Source: Anaerolineae bacterium (GTDB lineage Bacteria > Desulfobacterota > Desulfobacteria > Desulfobacterales > ETH-SRB1). From it: a stretch of 64,000 bases of DNA. The DNA lies in the NCBI GenBank assembly GCA_035529315.1, contig DATKWZ010000057.1, forward strand, positions 1 to 64,000, read 5' to 3'. Numbering within the stretch: position 1 is the first letter of the stretch; each line of letters begins with the position of its first letter. The position numbers and the translations under genes are program-made. This document shows, one piece after another, positions 35,080-43,974 of this stretch. The notes under the pieces are model-generated. The model was not told where the DNA came from, did not search any database, and saw only the letters and a list, made by a program, of their open reading frames with translations.

Positions 35080-36416
35080 CCATCTTTTCCCTGTATTAAT
35101 ATAAGTTTTTTTATTCCCTTTGCTTTGAATGTGTTCGAGATATAAGTCTGAATAAATGAAATTGTAGTTTTATTTCCTAATTGTTTAATAATCAGATTGT
35201 CTCTTGAAACACGAATAAAATCGTATTTACTATTCAAGCTCTCTTTGTAGTTAAGCCATGCTTTAAGATTCATTCCCTGGGAACGGAAATCGCTTGAATA
35301 ACAGCTTCCATATTGCTTAATATCCTTTGTAGACCATGCTTTCAACCACATGTCAACAAAGCCTGTAATTTCATGCTTATCTTCAAGCAATCTTTTCAGA
35401 TTAAGGCTTGCTGAAACAAGCGGATTGCTATCCTTTTGATTTGTTGGAGCTCCATGAGATTCTTCGCCGAGTATTCTGAAGAAGCCCCCCTTATATGTCA
35501 AAAAAAGTTTTTTACTTCCCGCATGTAATTCCTTGTCTGATGATCTTACAAACTGATCAAACAAGATAACATAAATCCCATTATGCCTTAAAATTGATCT
35601 TTTTTTTATTTCAACAGACAGATCCAGATTAGACGCAGAATAAATCTTTTGAACTTTGTTCCACTCTGTCCACCAGGAAATATCAGGCAAATATTCAGGA
35701 GCATAACACTCCAGATATTCATGATAAGTGCCGTTCTCAAGCGCATGGTTCCATTGTTCAACAAAATTAAAGATAGAGTTCTTGATCCCGCTCTTATCAT
35801 CAAAAGAAGCATACGAAAGCTTGTCCACAATGACAACAGGGGTTTTATGCAAGACAATATATTTTGCCAGTTTATCAATATCCTGGTTTGCCAGCACAAT
35901 ACACCCGTTTGAATCCATCGCTTTTATAGACTGGTTGGTTCCATGAAGCCAAATTGAATGGCCTTTGCGGCCTTCAATGCGATCAAAAAAATTAGGGTAA
36001 TCTATCGGAAAGGCCATGCTGCCATAGATTGGCGAAAGATCCCTCTTTTTATACTTGTCGGTGAAAAAGTAGAGCCCCTCAGGAGTTTTTTTGTCTCCAG
36101 AGCGGAATTTCCTCCCGGCCGTCTCGCCGGTTGAACATTTAAAACTATACATTTTCTTAAAGGAATCATCATAATCATCATAAGAATAGACAAGTAATTG
36201 CTGAGTATCCTTTTCAACCACCACCGCATATTTTGTATCGCTGTCATTATCAAATGAAATAAGCACGTCTGGCGTTTTTACCATGCTTGGTTCATGGGTT
36301 GCGGCCTTCAACCCGGCTTCCTTATGCTGTGATGCTGAAACTCCAGAGTTAATTAACGGCAACATAATCACCGCAAGCCATATATAAAATATCCGCATCT
36401 TGATATAACGAGCCAT
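35043..36416 (-). CDS. YkuD-domain protein with NTF2-like repeats (Csd6/Pgp2-like)
   Basis: 457 residues: signal segment (about 8-28), YkuD domain (about 60-200) with the His motif SIWLHGTN (H158) and catalytic Cys in DSNGCIVL (C172), then two NTF2-like domains (about 214-330 and 345-457). YkuD followed by an NTF2-like domain is the architecture of Helicobacter Csd6 and Campylobacter Pgp2, which act as L,D-carboxypeptidases for cell curvature rather than L,D-transpeptidases. Its operon partners support that reading. Confidence 0.82.
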   Translation of the reverse strand: MARYIKMRIFYIWLAVIMLPLINSGVSASQHKEAGLKAATHEPSMVKTPDVLISFDNDSDTKYAVVVEKDTQQLLVYSYDDYDDSFKKMYSFKCSTGETAGRKFRSGDKKTPEGLYFFTDKYKKRDLSPIYGSMAFPIDYPNFFDRIEGRKGHSIWLHGTNQSIKAMDSNGCIVLANQDIDKLAKYIVLHKTPVVIVDKLSYASFDDKSGIKNSIFNFVEQWNHALENGTYHEYLECYAPEYLPDISWWTEWNKVQKIYSASNLDLSVEIKKRSILRHNGIYVILFDQFVRSSDKELHAGSKKLFLTYKGGFFRILGEESHGAPTNQKDSNPLVSASLNLKRLLEDKHEITGFVDMWLKAWSTKDIKQYGSCYSSDFRSQGMNLKAWLNYKESLNSKYDFIRVSRDNLIIKQLGNKTTISFIQTYISNTFKAKGIKKLILIQGKDGWKIFRETWQKL

Positions 36417-36435
36417 TACCTTCTCTAAAAAAAAT

Positions 36436-37248
36436 CTATAAGTTATTCGATGTCACTGTAACGGTATCCCATCTGTCGGCCATAAAATAGCGCTTTGCGT
36501 TGCCGCAATTTACAGCTATTTCAAGATATCCTCTGCTGCCGATAATGGCAAGAGGGCTTTGTGATAATACGTTTTCATATGTTTTTGATAGTCCAATAAT
36601 TTTCTTTTTACCTATCCTGAATTCCAATCTTTCTTTTTTGCATGATTTGCAAAATTTATCAAGGCTCTTTGCATCTATATTCGTAATCAGGTTGCCGAAT
36701 CTGTCAATAAATACAACGACTCCCACAAGTTCGCCACTGTCTGAAATGGAGGCATGTTCGACAAACAGCTTTTTTAAACCCGCCTTGTTTATTATTGTAG
36801 CACCTAATGCTTTAATTTCAACCCCATTAGACAGGTGGGCGGCAACAGGAGCAAAAATATCTCTTCCATGAAAAGTTGGGCTCACAGATTCTAAAAAATA
36901 ACGTGATTCCTCAACACGAACAATTGAGTTGATATTAGCTTTGTCCATTAAAAGGGTTAAAACTCCATTATCCGGTGCAAGAAAAATATGTCCTGTTACT
37001 TCAAGAGCGATTATTGCACGCTCACTCCCAACTCCAGGATCTACAACGACAACATGAACTGTTCCTTCAGGAAAATATTTGAAAGAATGTTTTATTATAT
37101 ATGCGGCCTGGATTAAGTCCTGAGGCTCGATATGGTGGGTAATATCAACGATAGTTGCGGCAGGGTTAATGGAAAGGATAACACCCTTTATAACGCCGAC
37201 ATACTCATCATCAACACCAAAATCGGTAATAAGAGTAATTATTGACAT
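36436..37248 (-). CDS. S-adenosylmethionine hydrolase (DUF62)
   Basis: 270 residues of the SAM hydroxide adenosyltransferase family, which cleaves SAM to adenosine and methionine. Motifs: ITLITDFGVDDEYVG, HVVVVDPGVGSERA, FLAPDNGVLTLL and FHGRDIFAPVAAHL. First gene of the minus-strand run leading to the YkuD, membrane, Csd4-like and bactofilin genes; a functional link to cell shape is not evident. Confidence 0.9.
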   Translation of the reverse strand: MSIITLITDFGVDDEYVGVIKGVILSINPAATIVDITHHIEPQDLIQAAYIIKHSFKYFPEGTVHVVVVDPGVGSERAIIALEVTGHIFLAPDNGVLTLLMDKANINSIVRVEESRYFLESVSPTFHGRDIFAPVAAHLSNGVEIKALGATIINKAGLKKLFVEHASISDSGELVGVVVFIDRFGNLITNIDAKSLDKFCKSCKKERLEFRIGKKKIIGLSKTYENVLSQSPLAIIGSRGYLEIAVNCGNAKRYFMADRWDTVTVTSNNL

Positions 37249-37269
37249 GGTTTTATATCAAACTAATCA

Positions 37270-37442
37270 TGATGAACTCGTAAAAAGTCAAAAAGTTCTC
37301 TTTCCCGTCATTCCGGTAGATCCCGGATCAGGTCCGGGAGGAATCCAGTAAATTCAATGCGTTCTGGATGCCCCCGTATCAAGTACGGGGCAGGCTTATC
37401 AAGTCCGGCATGACGATTTCGAGACTTTTTACGAAGCCGTCA
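37270..37442. repeat. MITE-like element, copy 1
   Basis: About 173 bp bounded by TGATGAACTCGTAAAAAGTC (37270-37289) and GACTTTTTACGAAGCCGTCA (37423-37442), which match as inverted ends at 16 of 20 positions. Inside, CGTCATTCCGG pairs with CCGGCATGACG, and two hairpins (CCCGGATCAGGTCCGGG and CCCCGTATCAAGTACGGGG) are present. It encodes no protein and lies between ruvB and the SAM hydrolase gene. Confidence 0.8.
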
Positions 37443-37451
37443 ATCATAGCA

Positions 37452-38492
37452 CTAAAATATTTTTTTCTGAACACTAAAACCAAGGTGTCTGTATGCTGAT
37501 TCAGCAGCCTTTCTTCCTGAAGGGGTCCTTATAATCAGACCGATTTTAAGAAGATACGGCTCAACAACGTCAACGAGCGTATCCGCCTCTTCCTGAAGTG
37601 TCGCAGAAATTGCTTCAATGCCGACCGGACCGCCGTGATAAAACTCGATTACTGTTTTAAGGTATCGGCGATCAAGACGGGTCAGCCCTTTTTCATCAAC
37701 CCCTTCCAGAGCCAGAGCCTCTTCAACCGTTTTCTTTGTAATTTTTCCATCTGCCCGAACCTGGACATAATCTCTTACACGTTTAAGAAGCCTGTTTATA
37801 ATTCTTGGAGTTCCTCTGGATCTCTTTGCAAGCTCAATCGCGCCTTTATCATCAATACTAACTTTAAGTAATTCTGCGGAACGTATGCCGATTTTCACAA
37901 GATCCTGTTTTCCATAAAAATCAAGGCTTCTTAATATGCCGAATCGATCCCGCAAAGGGGCTGATAACAGCCCAACACGAGTAGTTGCGCCGACAAGGGT
38001 AAAAGTGTTTAGACGGTATCTATGACTACGGGCATACGCCCCCTTATCAAACATAAAATCAACGGCAAAATCCTCCATTGCAGAATACAGAAACTCTTCT
38101 ACTGTCTTTGGCATTCTATGAATCTCGTCTATAAACAGGACATCCCCTTCTTCAAGGTGGGTCAGAATCCCTATCAGGTCTCCGCCTTTTTCAAGTGCCG
38201 GCCCTGAAGTCACGGTAATATCGCTCCCCATTTCATTGGCAATAATATAGGCCAGGGTGGTTTTTCCAAGGCCCGGAGGTCCATGGAAAAGCACATGATC
38301 TATCGGCTCTTTACGCTGCATAGCGGCTTCTATCGCTATTTTAAGGGTTTCAACCAGCTCTGTCTGGCCAACATATTCCGAAAGCCTTCCCGGACGCAAT
38401 GTCATAATTTCCGGTTCCTGATCAACAGGCAAACTTGATTTGGAAAGGATGCTGTTTTTATCAGAAGAATGTGTCAGTATATTATCTGCCAT
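37452..38492 (-). CDS. ruvB: Holliday junction DNA helicase RuvB
   Basis: 346 residues: AAA+ motor with Walker [12 protein letters not shown], Walker [11 protein letters not shown], sensor [18 protein letters not shown], and a C-terminal winged helix ([17 protein letters not shown]). It branch-migrates junctions with RuvA. Last gene of the ruvC-ruvA-ruvB run. Confidence 0.98.
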   Translation of the reverse strand: MADNILTHSSDKNSILSKSSLPVDQEPEIMTLRPGRLSEYVGQTELVETLKIAIEAAMQRKEPIDHVLFHGPPGLGKTTLAYIIANEMGSDITVTSGPALEKGGDLIGILTHLEEGDVLFIDEIHRMPKTVEEFLYSAMEDFAVDFMFDKGAYARSHRYRLNTFTLVGATTRVGLLSAPLRDRFGILRSLDFYGKQDLVKIGIRSAELLKVSIDDKGAIELAKRSRGTPRIINRLLKRVRDYVQVRADGKITKKTVEEALALEGVDEKGLTRLDRRYLKTVIEFYHGGPVGIEAISATLQEEADTLVDVVEPYLLKIGLIIRTPSGRKAAESAYRHLGFSVQKKIF

Positions 38493-38537
38493 AATTTTTA
38501 CCGCAATAATTGTATCTGGCTTGAAGTTTGATGTTTA

Positions 38538-39158
38538 TTAGTTTTTTTCGCCGCGATATACCTCTTCAATAAGTTCTTCAGGGGTTGATATCTTTATATT
38601 GCGTTTCATGGCTTCAGAAATCATCTGTTTGGCATCACCAGCCCTGTAACCCAGCTGAGCAACAAGCACATCAAGCACCTGTCTTGAAAAGTCCCGCATA
38701 ACAGGCATCTCTTCCCGCTCCTTTTCTGTTTCGCGGATTAATGCGAACTTATTAATCTTGCCTTCAAGTGTTGCAATTATTTTCTGTGCTGTTCTGTTCC
38801 CGATACCTTTTAATTGCTTAAGCCTGGCAACATCTTTTGATTCAATTGCCCTGGCTATTTCACGAACAGGAAGGCTCAGGGCTTTAACCGCTTTCATGGG
38901 ACCTATATCTTCAACAGAGATAAAATATTGAAAAAATTCTCTTTCTACCTCAAGATTAAAACCGATCAATACAGGTTTTGGTTGCCGTTCGGTTTGTTGA
39001 TAATAAATATACAGAGAAACCTCGTCACCGATCACCTTTGGCTTAAAACTGTCCATCACAAACGCAGGAAGCAAAACCTCATATCCTACCTGGCCGGCAA
39101 GAAGAAGTATGCGCTCATCCTCTTTTTTCAGCAGCTTTCCTTCAATATAACCTATCAT
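38538..39158 (-). CDS. ruvA: Holliday junction DNA helicase subunit RuvA
   Basis: 206 residues: an N-terminal OB fold (MIGYIEGKLLKKEDERILL), tandem HhH motifs (EDIGPMKAVKAL and LKQLKGIGNRTAQKI) and a C-terminal RuvB-binding domain (DVLVAQLGYRAGDAKQM). Between ruvC and ruvB. Confidence 0.97.
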   Translation of the reverse strand: MIGYIEGKLLKKEDERILLLAGQVGYEVLLPAFVMDSFKPKVIGDEVSLYIYYQQTERQPKPVLIGFNLEVEREFFQYFISVEDIGPMKAVKALSLPVREIARAIESKDVARLKQLKGIGNRTAQKIIATLEGKINKFALIRETEKEREEMPVMRDFSRQVLDVLVAQLGYRAGDAKQMISEAMKRNIKISTPEELIEEVYRGEKN

Positions 39159-39177
39159 TTATTTGTCTTATGGGGTT

Positions 39178-39690
39178 TCATCGTTTAAGTTTTTTTAAAC
39201 AGTCCTGATATCGAAAAAGACCTATAAGCGCTAAACCAATTGCATCAGAAGCATGGTACGGCCTAATCGGTGTCGCCAAATTTAGAAAATGTCTGGCCGC
39301 CCTTTCAAGCTGCATTTTACTGGCATTACCGTTGCCTGTCAAAATCTGCTTAGCTTCACGCACCTGTATCTCGATAACAGGCAAATCAAGTTGGTTCCCG
39401 GCAAGAAGAATTACACCTGTCACCTTACCCAGAGTTATACCGGACTTCGGATATTTTTGAACAGAAAATATATCCTCTACAACCATGAGATCCGGGTTTT
39501 CATCTTTTAAAATAATAATAAGTTTTGAAAAGATTTTGTTGAGGCGACTTGGCAATGGAATATTTTTTGAAGTAGTTATGCTGCCATAGGAATAAGCTTC
39601 AACCTTAAGCTCCGTCCCCCTGACAATGCCGATGCCGGTTGATGACAGGCCTGGATCTATTCCGATGGCCTTAATCGCTGTGTTTTTTAT
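39178..39690 (-). CDS. ruvC: Crossover junction endodeoxyribonuclease RuvC, non-canonical start
   Basis: The domain is complete: catalytic GIDPGLSSTGIGIV, MVVEDIF, and the C-terminal HASDAIGLALIGL. The only ordinary start in frame is TTG at 39555, which would delete the catalytic Asp of GIDPG. Upstream the frame closes at a TGA without any ATG, GTG or TTG. Candidates are ATA at 39690, overlapping the cpoB stop (ATAA) 5 bases after AAGGGG, or ATT at 39675, which gives the family-like MKAIGIDPG. A single G-to-A change from an ancestral ATGA overlap would explain ATA. I used 39690. A sequencing error is possible. Confidence 0.85.
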   Translation of the reverse strand: MKNTAIKAIGIDPGLSSTGIGIVRGTELKVEAYSYGSITTSKNIPLPSRLNKIFSKLIIILKDENPDLMVVEDIFSVQKYPKSGITLGKVTGVILLAGNQLDLPVIEIQVREAKQILTGNGNASKMQLERAARHFLNLATPIRPYHASDAIGLALIGLFRYQDCLKKLKR

Positions 39691-40550
39691 TTCAACCCCT
39701 TTAATTTCTCTGTTGCTATCTTTGCTTCATTTGATTTCGGATGTTTTAGAATCAGTTCCTTTAAAACAAGACGGGCGTTTGCCTTTTCTCCGAGATTTAA
39801 AAAGGCAAGCCCTTGTTTCAAAAATGAAGCGGGTACCTTATTGCCCTTCGGATATTTTTCTATTACCTTCTGGTATTCCAATATAGCTTTTTCATACCAT
39901 TTTTCACGATAGTATATTTCACCGATCCAAAATTGTGCATTATCAACATGCTGTGACTTTGGATATTGCTTTATTATTCTTTGAAACTCCTCACCAGCGG
40001 CCTCAAGATCACCATTATCAAATGCCTGTTTAGCTGATGCGTAAATTTCATCTTCCGATCCGCCAGAGCGCTTTGGCGGATCGGTTTTGCCCACAGCCTT
40101 GGTTTTTGAATCAGAGCCTGAAGACTCTAAATCAAGATATTGCTGTATATTTACAATGCAATCATAATTTAAAGCCGATCTTTCTTCAACTTTACCTAAA
40201 ATATCTTTACTCTTTGCTCCCACATCTTCAAGCGCCGCTATTTTTCGTTTTAACAGGTATCCGGTCTCTTCAAGTTTTCCATTTAATATCCGCATTTCCT
40301 CTCTGAGCCCGTCTAACATGACATGGATATCTGCGGACATGGTTCTATGGTAATGCTCCTTTTCTTCCTGTTTTTTTATGCATTCCTGCGTCAGGGATTT
40401 AAGCTGAGTCTCATCCTTCTCCAGCTCAATATTGCGCTGTTCAAGAACAGCCATGCGATCATAGAGCGCTATAACATCCTGCTGCATGGCGCACCCGCAC
40501 AAAATGGCAAGACAGGCAATAAATAAAACAATAATTTTCATGGCAGACAT
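39687..40550 (-). CDS. cpoB: Tol-Pal coordination protein CpoB (YbgF) with lipobox
   Basis: 287 residues. An N-terminal signal ends in a lipobox-like ILCGC (Cys about 20). Coiled-coil (about 25-110) follows and then TPR repeats (about 165-287: AKQAFDNGDLEAAGEEFQRIIKQYP, IYYREKWYEKAILEYQKV). E. coli CpoB is not a lipoprotein, so the lipobox is a difference. It coordinates outer-membrane constriction with cell-wall synthesis. Downstream of pal; its stop overlaps the ruvC start. Confidence 0.9.
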   Translation of the reverse strand: MSAMKIIVLFIACLAILCGCAMQQDVIALYDRMAVLEQRNIELEKDETQLKSLTQECIKKQEEKEHYHRTMSADIHVMLDGLREEMRILNGKLEETGYLLKRKIAALEDVGAKSKDILGKVEERSALNYDCIVNIQQYLDLESSGSDSKTKAVGKTDPPKRSGGSEDEIYASAKQAFDNGDLEAAGEEFQRIIKQYPKSQHVDNAQFWIGEIYYREKWYEKAILEYQKVIEKYPKGNKVPASFLKQGLAFLNLGEKANARLVLKELILKHPKSNEAKIATEKLKGLK

Positions 40551-40596
40551 ATTAAACCTTGGTGCTTCTCCCGATTAGTGGATGCAAAGGATTCGA

Positions 40597-40639
40597 GGAT
40601 TCAAGGGGTCCGCGCTGGAACGTTCGGCCCCTTGAATCC
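40597..40639. repeat. Inverted repeat between pal and cpoB
   Basis: GGATTCAAGGGG (40597-40608) and CCCCTTGAATCC (40628-40639) form a perfect 12-bp stem with a 19-base loop. The preceding GGATTCGAGGATTC is a word repeat. It could be an RNA-stability element in the tol-pal transcript. Confidence 0.6.
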
Positions 40640-40652
40640 CTGACCCCTTAGT

Positions 40653-41207
40653 TTATCCTATTTCAAAATGGGCGCGCCTGTTTTTTGCCCAGGCACCTTC
40701 ATTGTGGCCGGAATCTACAGGACGTTCTTCACCATAGCTTACAGTTGTCAATCGAGAATCGGCAATGCCGAGATTGATCAGGTATGTCCTTGCGCTTTCG
40801 GCCCGCCTGTCTCCAAGGGCAATGTTGTACTCATTGGTGCCGCGTTCATCACAATGTCCCTCAACAATCACGGATACGTCGGGATTATTCCGCAGCCATT
40901 CTGCTTTTTTCTGTAAAATCTGCTGGGCCACAGGAAGAAGATTATACTTGTCAAAGTCAAAATAAATATTTTCATTAATAAACATATTCCTGGCGGCCAT
41001 CTTCTCACGCGCCGCCTGCTCCTCAATAACCCGCTGCCGTGCCGTCTCTTTCTGATCTGCTTCGGCGGCCATTCTTGCCGCCTGATCCTCAGCTGACAAA
41101 ACCTCAGCAGGCTCAGGCTTAACAGTCTTTTTAGCGCATGAAGCAATACACAGTAATCCGGGAATTACCAGCAATAAAACCAAACTTATCCATAATTTTT
41201 TTCGCAT
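40653..41207 (-). CDS. pal: Peptidoglycan-associated lipoprotein Pal
   Basis: About 184 residues from ATG 41207 (AAGGAGG upstream). Lipoprotein signal with Cys in [10 protein letters not shown], an Ala/Glu-rich linker, and an OmpA-like domain binding diaminopimelate ([40 protein letters not shown]). The longer open frame upstream lies inside tolB and is not used. Confidence 0.96.
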   Translation of the reverse strand: MRKKLWISLVLLLVIPGLLCIASCAKKTVKPEPAEVLSAEDQAARMAAEADQKETARQRVIEEQAAREKMAARNMFINENIYFDFDKYNLLPVAQQILQKKAEWLRNNPDVSVIVEGHCDERGTNEYNIALGDRRAESARTYLINLGIADSRLTTVSYGEERPVDSGHNEGAWAKNRRAHFEIG

Positions 41208-41239
41208 TTTCCCCTCCTTTATTATAAATCTGTCATATT

Positions 41240-42637
41240 TTAATTGCTTACCGTGCTTGGCGACCATCTTGGATTTGTTTGCTCACCAGGCAGGGAAAGC
41301 AAACATCTCTGATCTGTCCCATAGGCGCTCATAACATAAATGCTACAAGAACCTTCTCTGTTAGAGCTAAAAACAATGAGGCTTCCATCCGGAGACCATG
41401 AAGGAGACTCATTGTTTCCCTCATTAAAGGTCAATTGAAGCGGATCATTGCCGTCAAAACCGATTACATAGATATTAAACGCTCCGTTTTCCGCGCCGCA
41501 ATAGGCTATCTTGTCTCCATTTGGAGACCAGCTTGGAGATGTATTGTATTGACCATGGAAAGTCAATCTTTCAACCTTTCCGGAATCAATATCCTTAATA
41601 TAAATCTGTGGCGTTCCAGACCTGTCTGATACAAAGGCCATCTTTTTACCGTCCGGAGACCATGAAGGAGATACGTCGATTCCCAATTTGCTGGTTAATT
41701 TCTTAATAATTTTACCGGTTCCGGTCAACATATAAATTTCCGGGTCACCTGAAAATGAAAGTGTCGCAGCCAATGCAAATTTACCCGGAACCCATGCCGG
41801 TGTAATATTAATCCCTTTTTTTGCGACCACAAAGCCGCGTTTTTCCTTTAAATGCTCTATGTAAAGATCAGGCCCGCCCTTTTTGTAAGCAGTGTAAGCA
41901 ATCCATTTTCCGTCACACGACCATGCCGGAGAAAGGGTGATATTTTTATTATGAGTTTTTTGGATCGGATTGTAACCGTCAAATTCACATATATATATCT
42001 CCTTATTCCCTGATCCTGTTGAAACAAAAGCTATTTTACTGTCAAAAACACCCCTTTTGCCTGTTAAGCAATAAATAACATCGCTGCAAAAACGACGTAT
42101 CATTTTCCGTTTATCATTTATAAGCCCCTTGTATCTTTTACCAATAAGCAATTTTGATTTAAAAGTATCATACAATCTGAGCTCCATGATAATTATATCA
42201 TTCTTAACCTCAAGATATCCTGTTATCAAAAATTCAGCGCCGATACCTGTCCAGTTCTGAAAATTAATGTTTAAAGGAATTATATCCGATTTTTCAGGAT
42301 CAACAAGGAATGCATTCCTGTCAAGCATTTTGAAATAACCTGTAAACCCCAAAGTTTCAGAGAGCAGATTAGAAGCCTCGGCAGACAAGTCTTTCTCAGT
42401 CGGACTTTCAGTCATGGTCTTAAATAATGGAATCGCAAGAGGTATTTTTTTCAAAAAAGGATTATTTATATCAATATAATCATACTCAGCACGGCAAAAA
42501 GTTGGATTAGTTAAAAAGCATACCATTGCAAGCAGAAAAATTATATAAGCAGGACATGACCTCAACCTGTTAACAAACCCGGATAATATACAGGTCTTAC
42601 AACATTTTGAATGGGATGTTAAATTAAGTATATGCAT
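41240..42637 (-). CDS. tolB: Tol-Pal periplasmic propeller TolB
   Basis: 465 residues. A signal segment (about 28-48) is followed by an N-terminal TolB domain (about 60-190) and a beta-propeller with repeated SPSWSPDG(K) units (about 225-465). Binds Pal and TolA. 32 bases after tolA and 32 bases before pal. The N-terminus before the hydrophobic stretch is longer than usual, so the true start may be further in. Confidence 0.94.
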   Translation of the reverse strand: MHILNLTSHSKCCKTCILSGFVNRLRSCPAYIIFLLAMVCFLTNPTFCRAEYDYIDINNPFLKKIPLAIPLFKTMTESPTEKDLSAEASNLLSETLGFTGYFKMLDRNAFLVDPEKSDIIPLNINFQNWTGIGAEFLITGYLEVKNDIIIMELRLYDTFKSKLLIGKRYKGLINDKRKMIRRFCSDVIYCLTGKRGVFDSKIAFVSTGSGNKEIYICEFDGYNPIQKTHNKNITLSPAWSCDGKWIAYTAYKKGGPDLYIEHLKEKRGFVVAKKGINITPAWVPGKFALAATLSFSGDPEIYMLTGTGKIIKKLTSKLGIDVSPSWSPDGKKMAFVSDRSGTPQIYIKDIDSGKVERLTFHGQYNTSPSWSPNGDKIAYCGAENGAFNIYVIGFDGNDPLQLTFNEGNNESPSWSPDGSLIVFSSNREGSCSIYVMSAYGTDQRCLLSLPGEQTNPRWSPSTVSN

Positions 42638-42669
42638 TGGGCAGTCATCATACCTTTATAAATAAGCTG

Positions 42670-43542
42670 TTAACGTAAGCCGGATGGAGTAAAAACCAGA
42701 CCAAGATTATAATCCGGGCGCAAATATGCTTTTGGAAGCATGGGAAGCGGATCCGATTTGATAACAGCCTTATAGGCAGACTCATCAAAATATGTATTGC
42801 CTGACTTTTTTTCAAACCAGACATCTTTAATGTCGCCGTTTTGCATAATCCTAATCACCACCACAGCCGCCAAATCAGTATGCTGGCCGGCCAGCTGTTT
42901 TGAAAAAGCCCAGTTTTTTTCAATATAATATGAAATTTGGGCTCTGTATATATCCATTATTTCGAGCTCTCTTTTGCCGACAGCGCCGTAGCCACCCTGT
43001 CCCCCGGTAGAAGGTGACGCAACTCCGGTTCCTGCTTGAGATTCTTGACGGCCTGTTGCCACTTTGTTTTTTAAACGGTCAATTGCTTCGGCAACAGGAT
43101 TAGGTCTTGACGTTTCAATCTTTTTTTCGATCCGCGCGATAGCGCCCTTTACAACACTGGAAGATTTAAAAGTATTTTTCTTGAGCGATTTTTTTAGTTT
43201 AGGGGCTACAGAAACAGCTTTCGAGGTGTCTTGATCCACTTTTACGGTAGATGAAATCTTGGAAGCCTGCGCCTTTTCGGACTTTGCGATTTTCTCTTCC
43301 AGCTCAAAACCGGTTGGCCTGCCGACGCCCGGCGCTTTCTTTTGGCCGGGTAATGTAACCATGCTGACATTTATAACAGAAGGTGAAAAACGTTTATATG
43401 GCTTTGGGCCGGGCACAAAAATCAAAGCAGCAAAAAAGATCATATGTAATATTGCGGAAACAGCAAAAGTAAGAATCAGGGCGCGGGGCTCCTCTTCCAT
43501 CATATAAAGCAAATAAGCATGATGGTTTAAATTTTCTTTCAT
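42670..43542 (-). CDS. tolA: TolA/TonB-like energy-transducing protein
   Basis: 290 residues: N-terminal membrane helix (about 22-44), Lys/Ala/Ser-rich linker, and a C-terminal TonB-C/TolA-like domain (RAQISYYIEKNWAF...VVVIRIMQNGDIKDVWFEKKSGNTYFDESAYKAV). By position between tolR and tolB it is TolA; by sequence it could be called TonB-family. Links the TolQR motor to TolB-Pal. Confidence 0.88.
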   Translation of the reverse strand: MKENLNHHAYLLYMMEEEPRALILTFAVSAILHMIFFAALIFVPGPKPYKRFSPSVINVSMVTLPGQKKAPGVGRPTGFELEEKIAKSEKAQASKISSTVKVDQDTSKAVSVAPKLKKSLKKNTFKSSSVVKGAIARIEKKIETSRPNPVAEAIDRLKNKVATGRQESQAGTGVASPSTGGQGGYGAVGKRELEIMDIYRAQISYYIEKNWAFSKQLAGQHTDLAAVVVIRIMQNGDIKDVWFEKKSGNTYFDESAYKAVIKSDPLPMLPKAYLRPDYNLGLVFTPSGLR

Positions 43543-43548
43543 TTGCCA

Positions 43549-43974
43549 TTAGCTTTTTTTCGTTTTGTTCTCATCAATAATCGGCTCTGTCACCATGCCC
43601 ACCTTATCAATCCCTGCCCCTTTTATCTCCGACATAACACGAACTACTACCCCATAAGGGGTTTCTTCGTCAGCCCGAAGGTATATCTCACGGTCGATAC
43701 GGCCCTCAAAAATTTTTATAAGTTTTTCTTTAAGAAAATCAAGCGTTACATGGTAATCATTAATATATACCCGATTATTGCTGTCAATAGTAATAACAAT
43801 GTGATCTTCTTTAGAAGAAAGGGGTTCCGAAGTTGTTTTCGGCAAAGAAACATCTACTCCCTGCATCATCATCGGCGCGGTTACCATAAAAATGATCAAC
43901 AGCACGAGCATGACATCAACAAACGGCGTCACATTTATATCCGACATGAGTCTGTTGTGATCGCCGGATGTCAT
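43549..43974 (-). CDS. tolR: TolR (ExbD/TolR family)
   Basis: 141 residues: one membrane helix (about 18-36) with the proton-path Asp in INVTPFVDVMLVLLIIFMVTAPMM, and a periplasmic domain. Overlaps tolQ by 4 bases. Confidence 0.96.
   Translation of the reverse strand: MTSGDHNRLMSDINVTPFVDVMLVLLIIFMVTAPMMMQGVDVSLPKTTSEPLSSKEDHIVITIDSNNRVYINDYHVTLDFLKEKLIKIFEGRIDREIYLRADEETPYGVVVRVMSEIKGAGIDKVGMVTEPIIDENKTKKS

Noticed and set aside
35606-35899. 97-codon minus-strand ORF within the YkuD gene
   Set aside because: Out-of-frame shadow of a gene with clear YkuD and NTF2-like domains.
41208-41267. Longer Pal N-terminus
   Set aside because: Lies within the tolB C-terminus; AAGGAGG before ATG 41207 and the lipoprotein signal fix the start.
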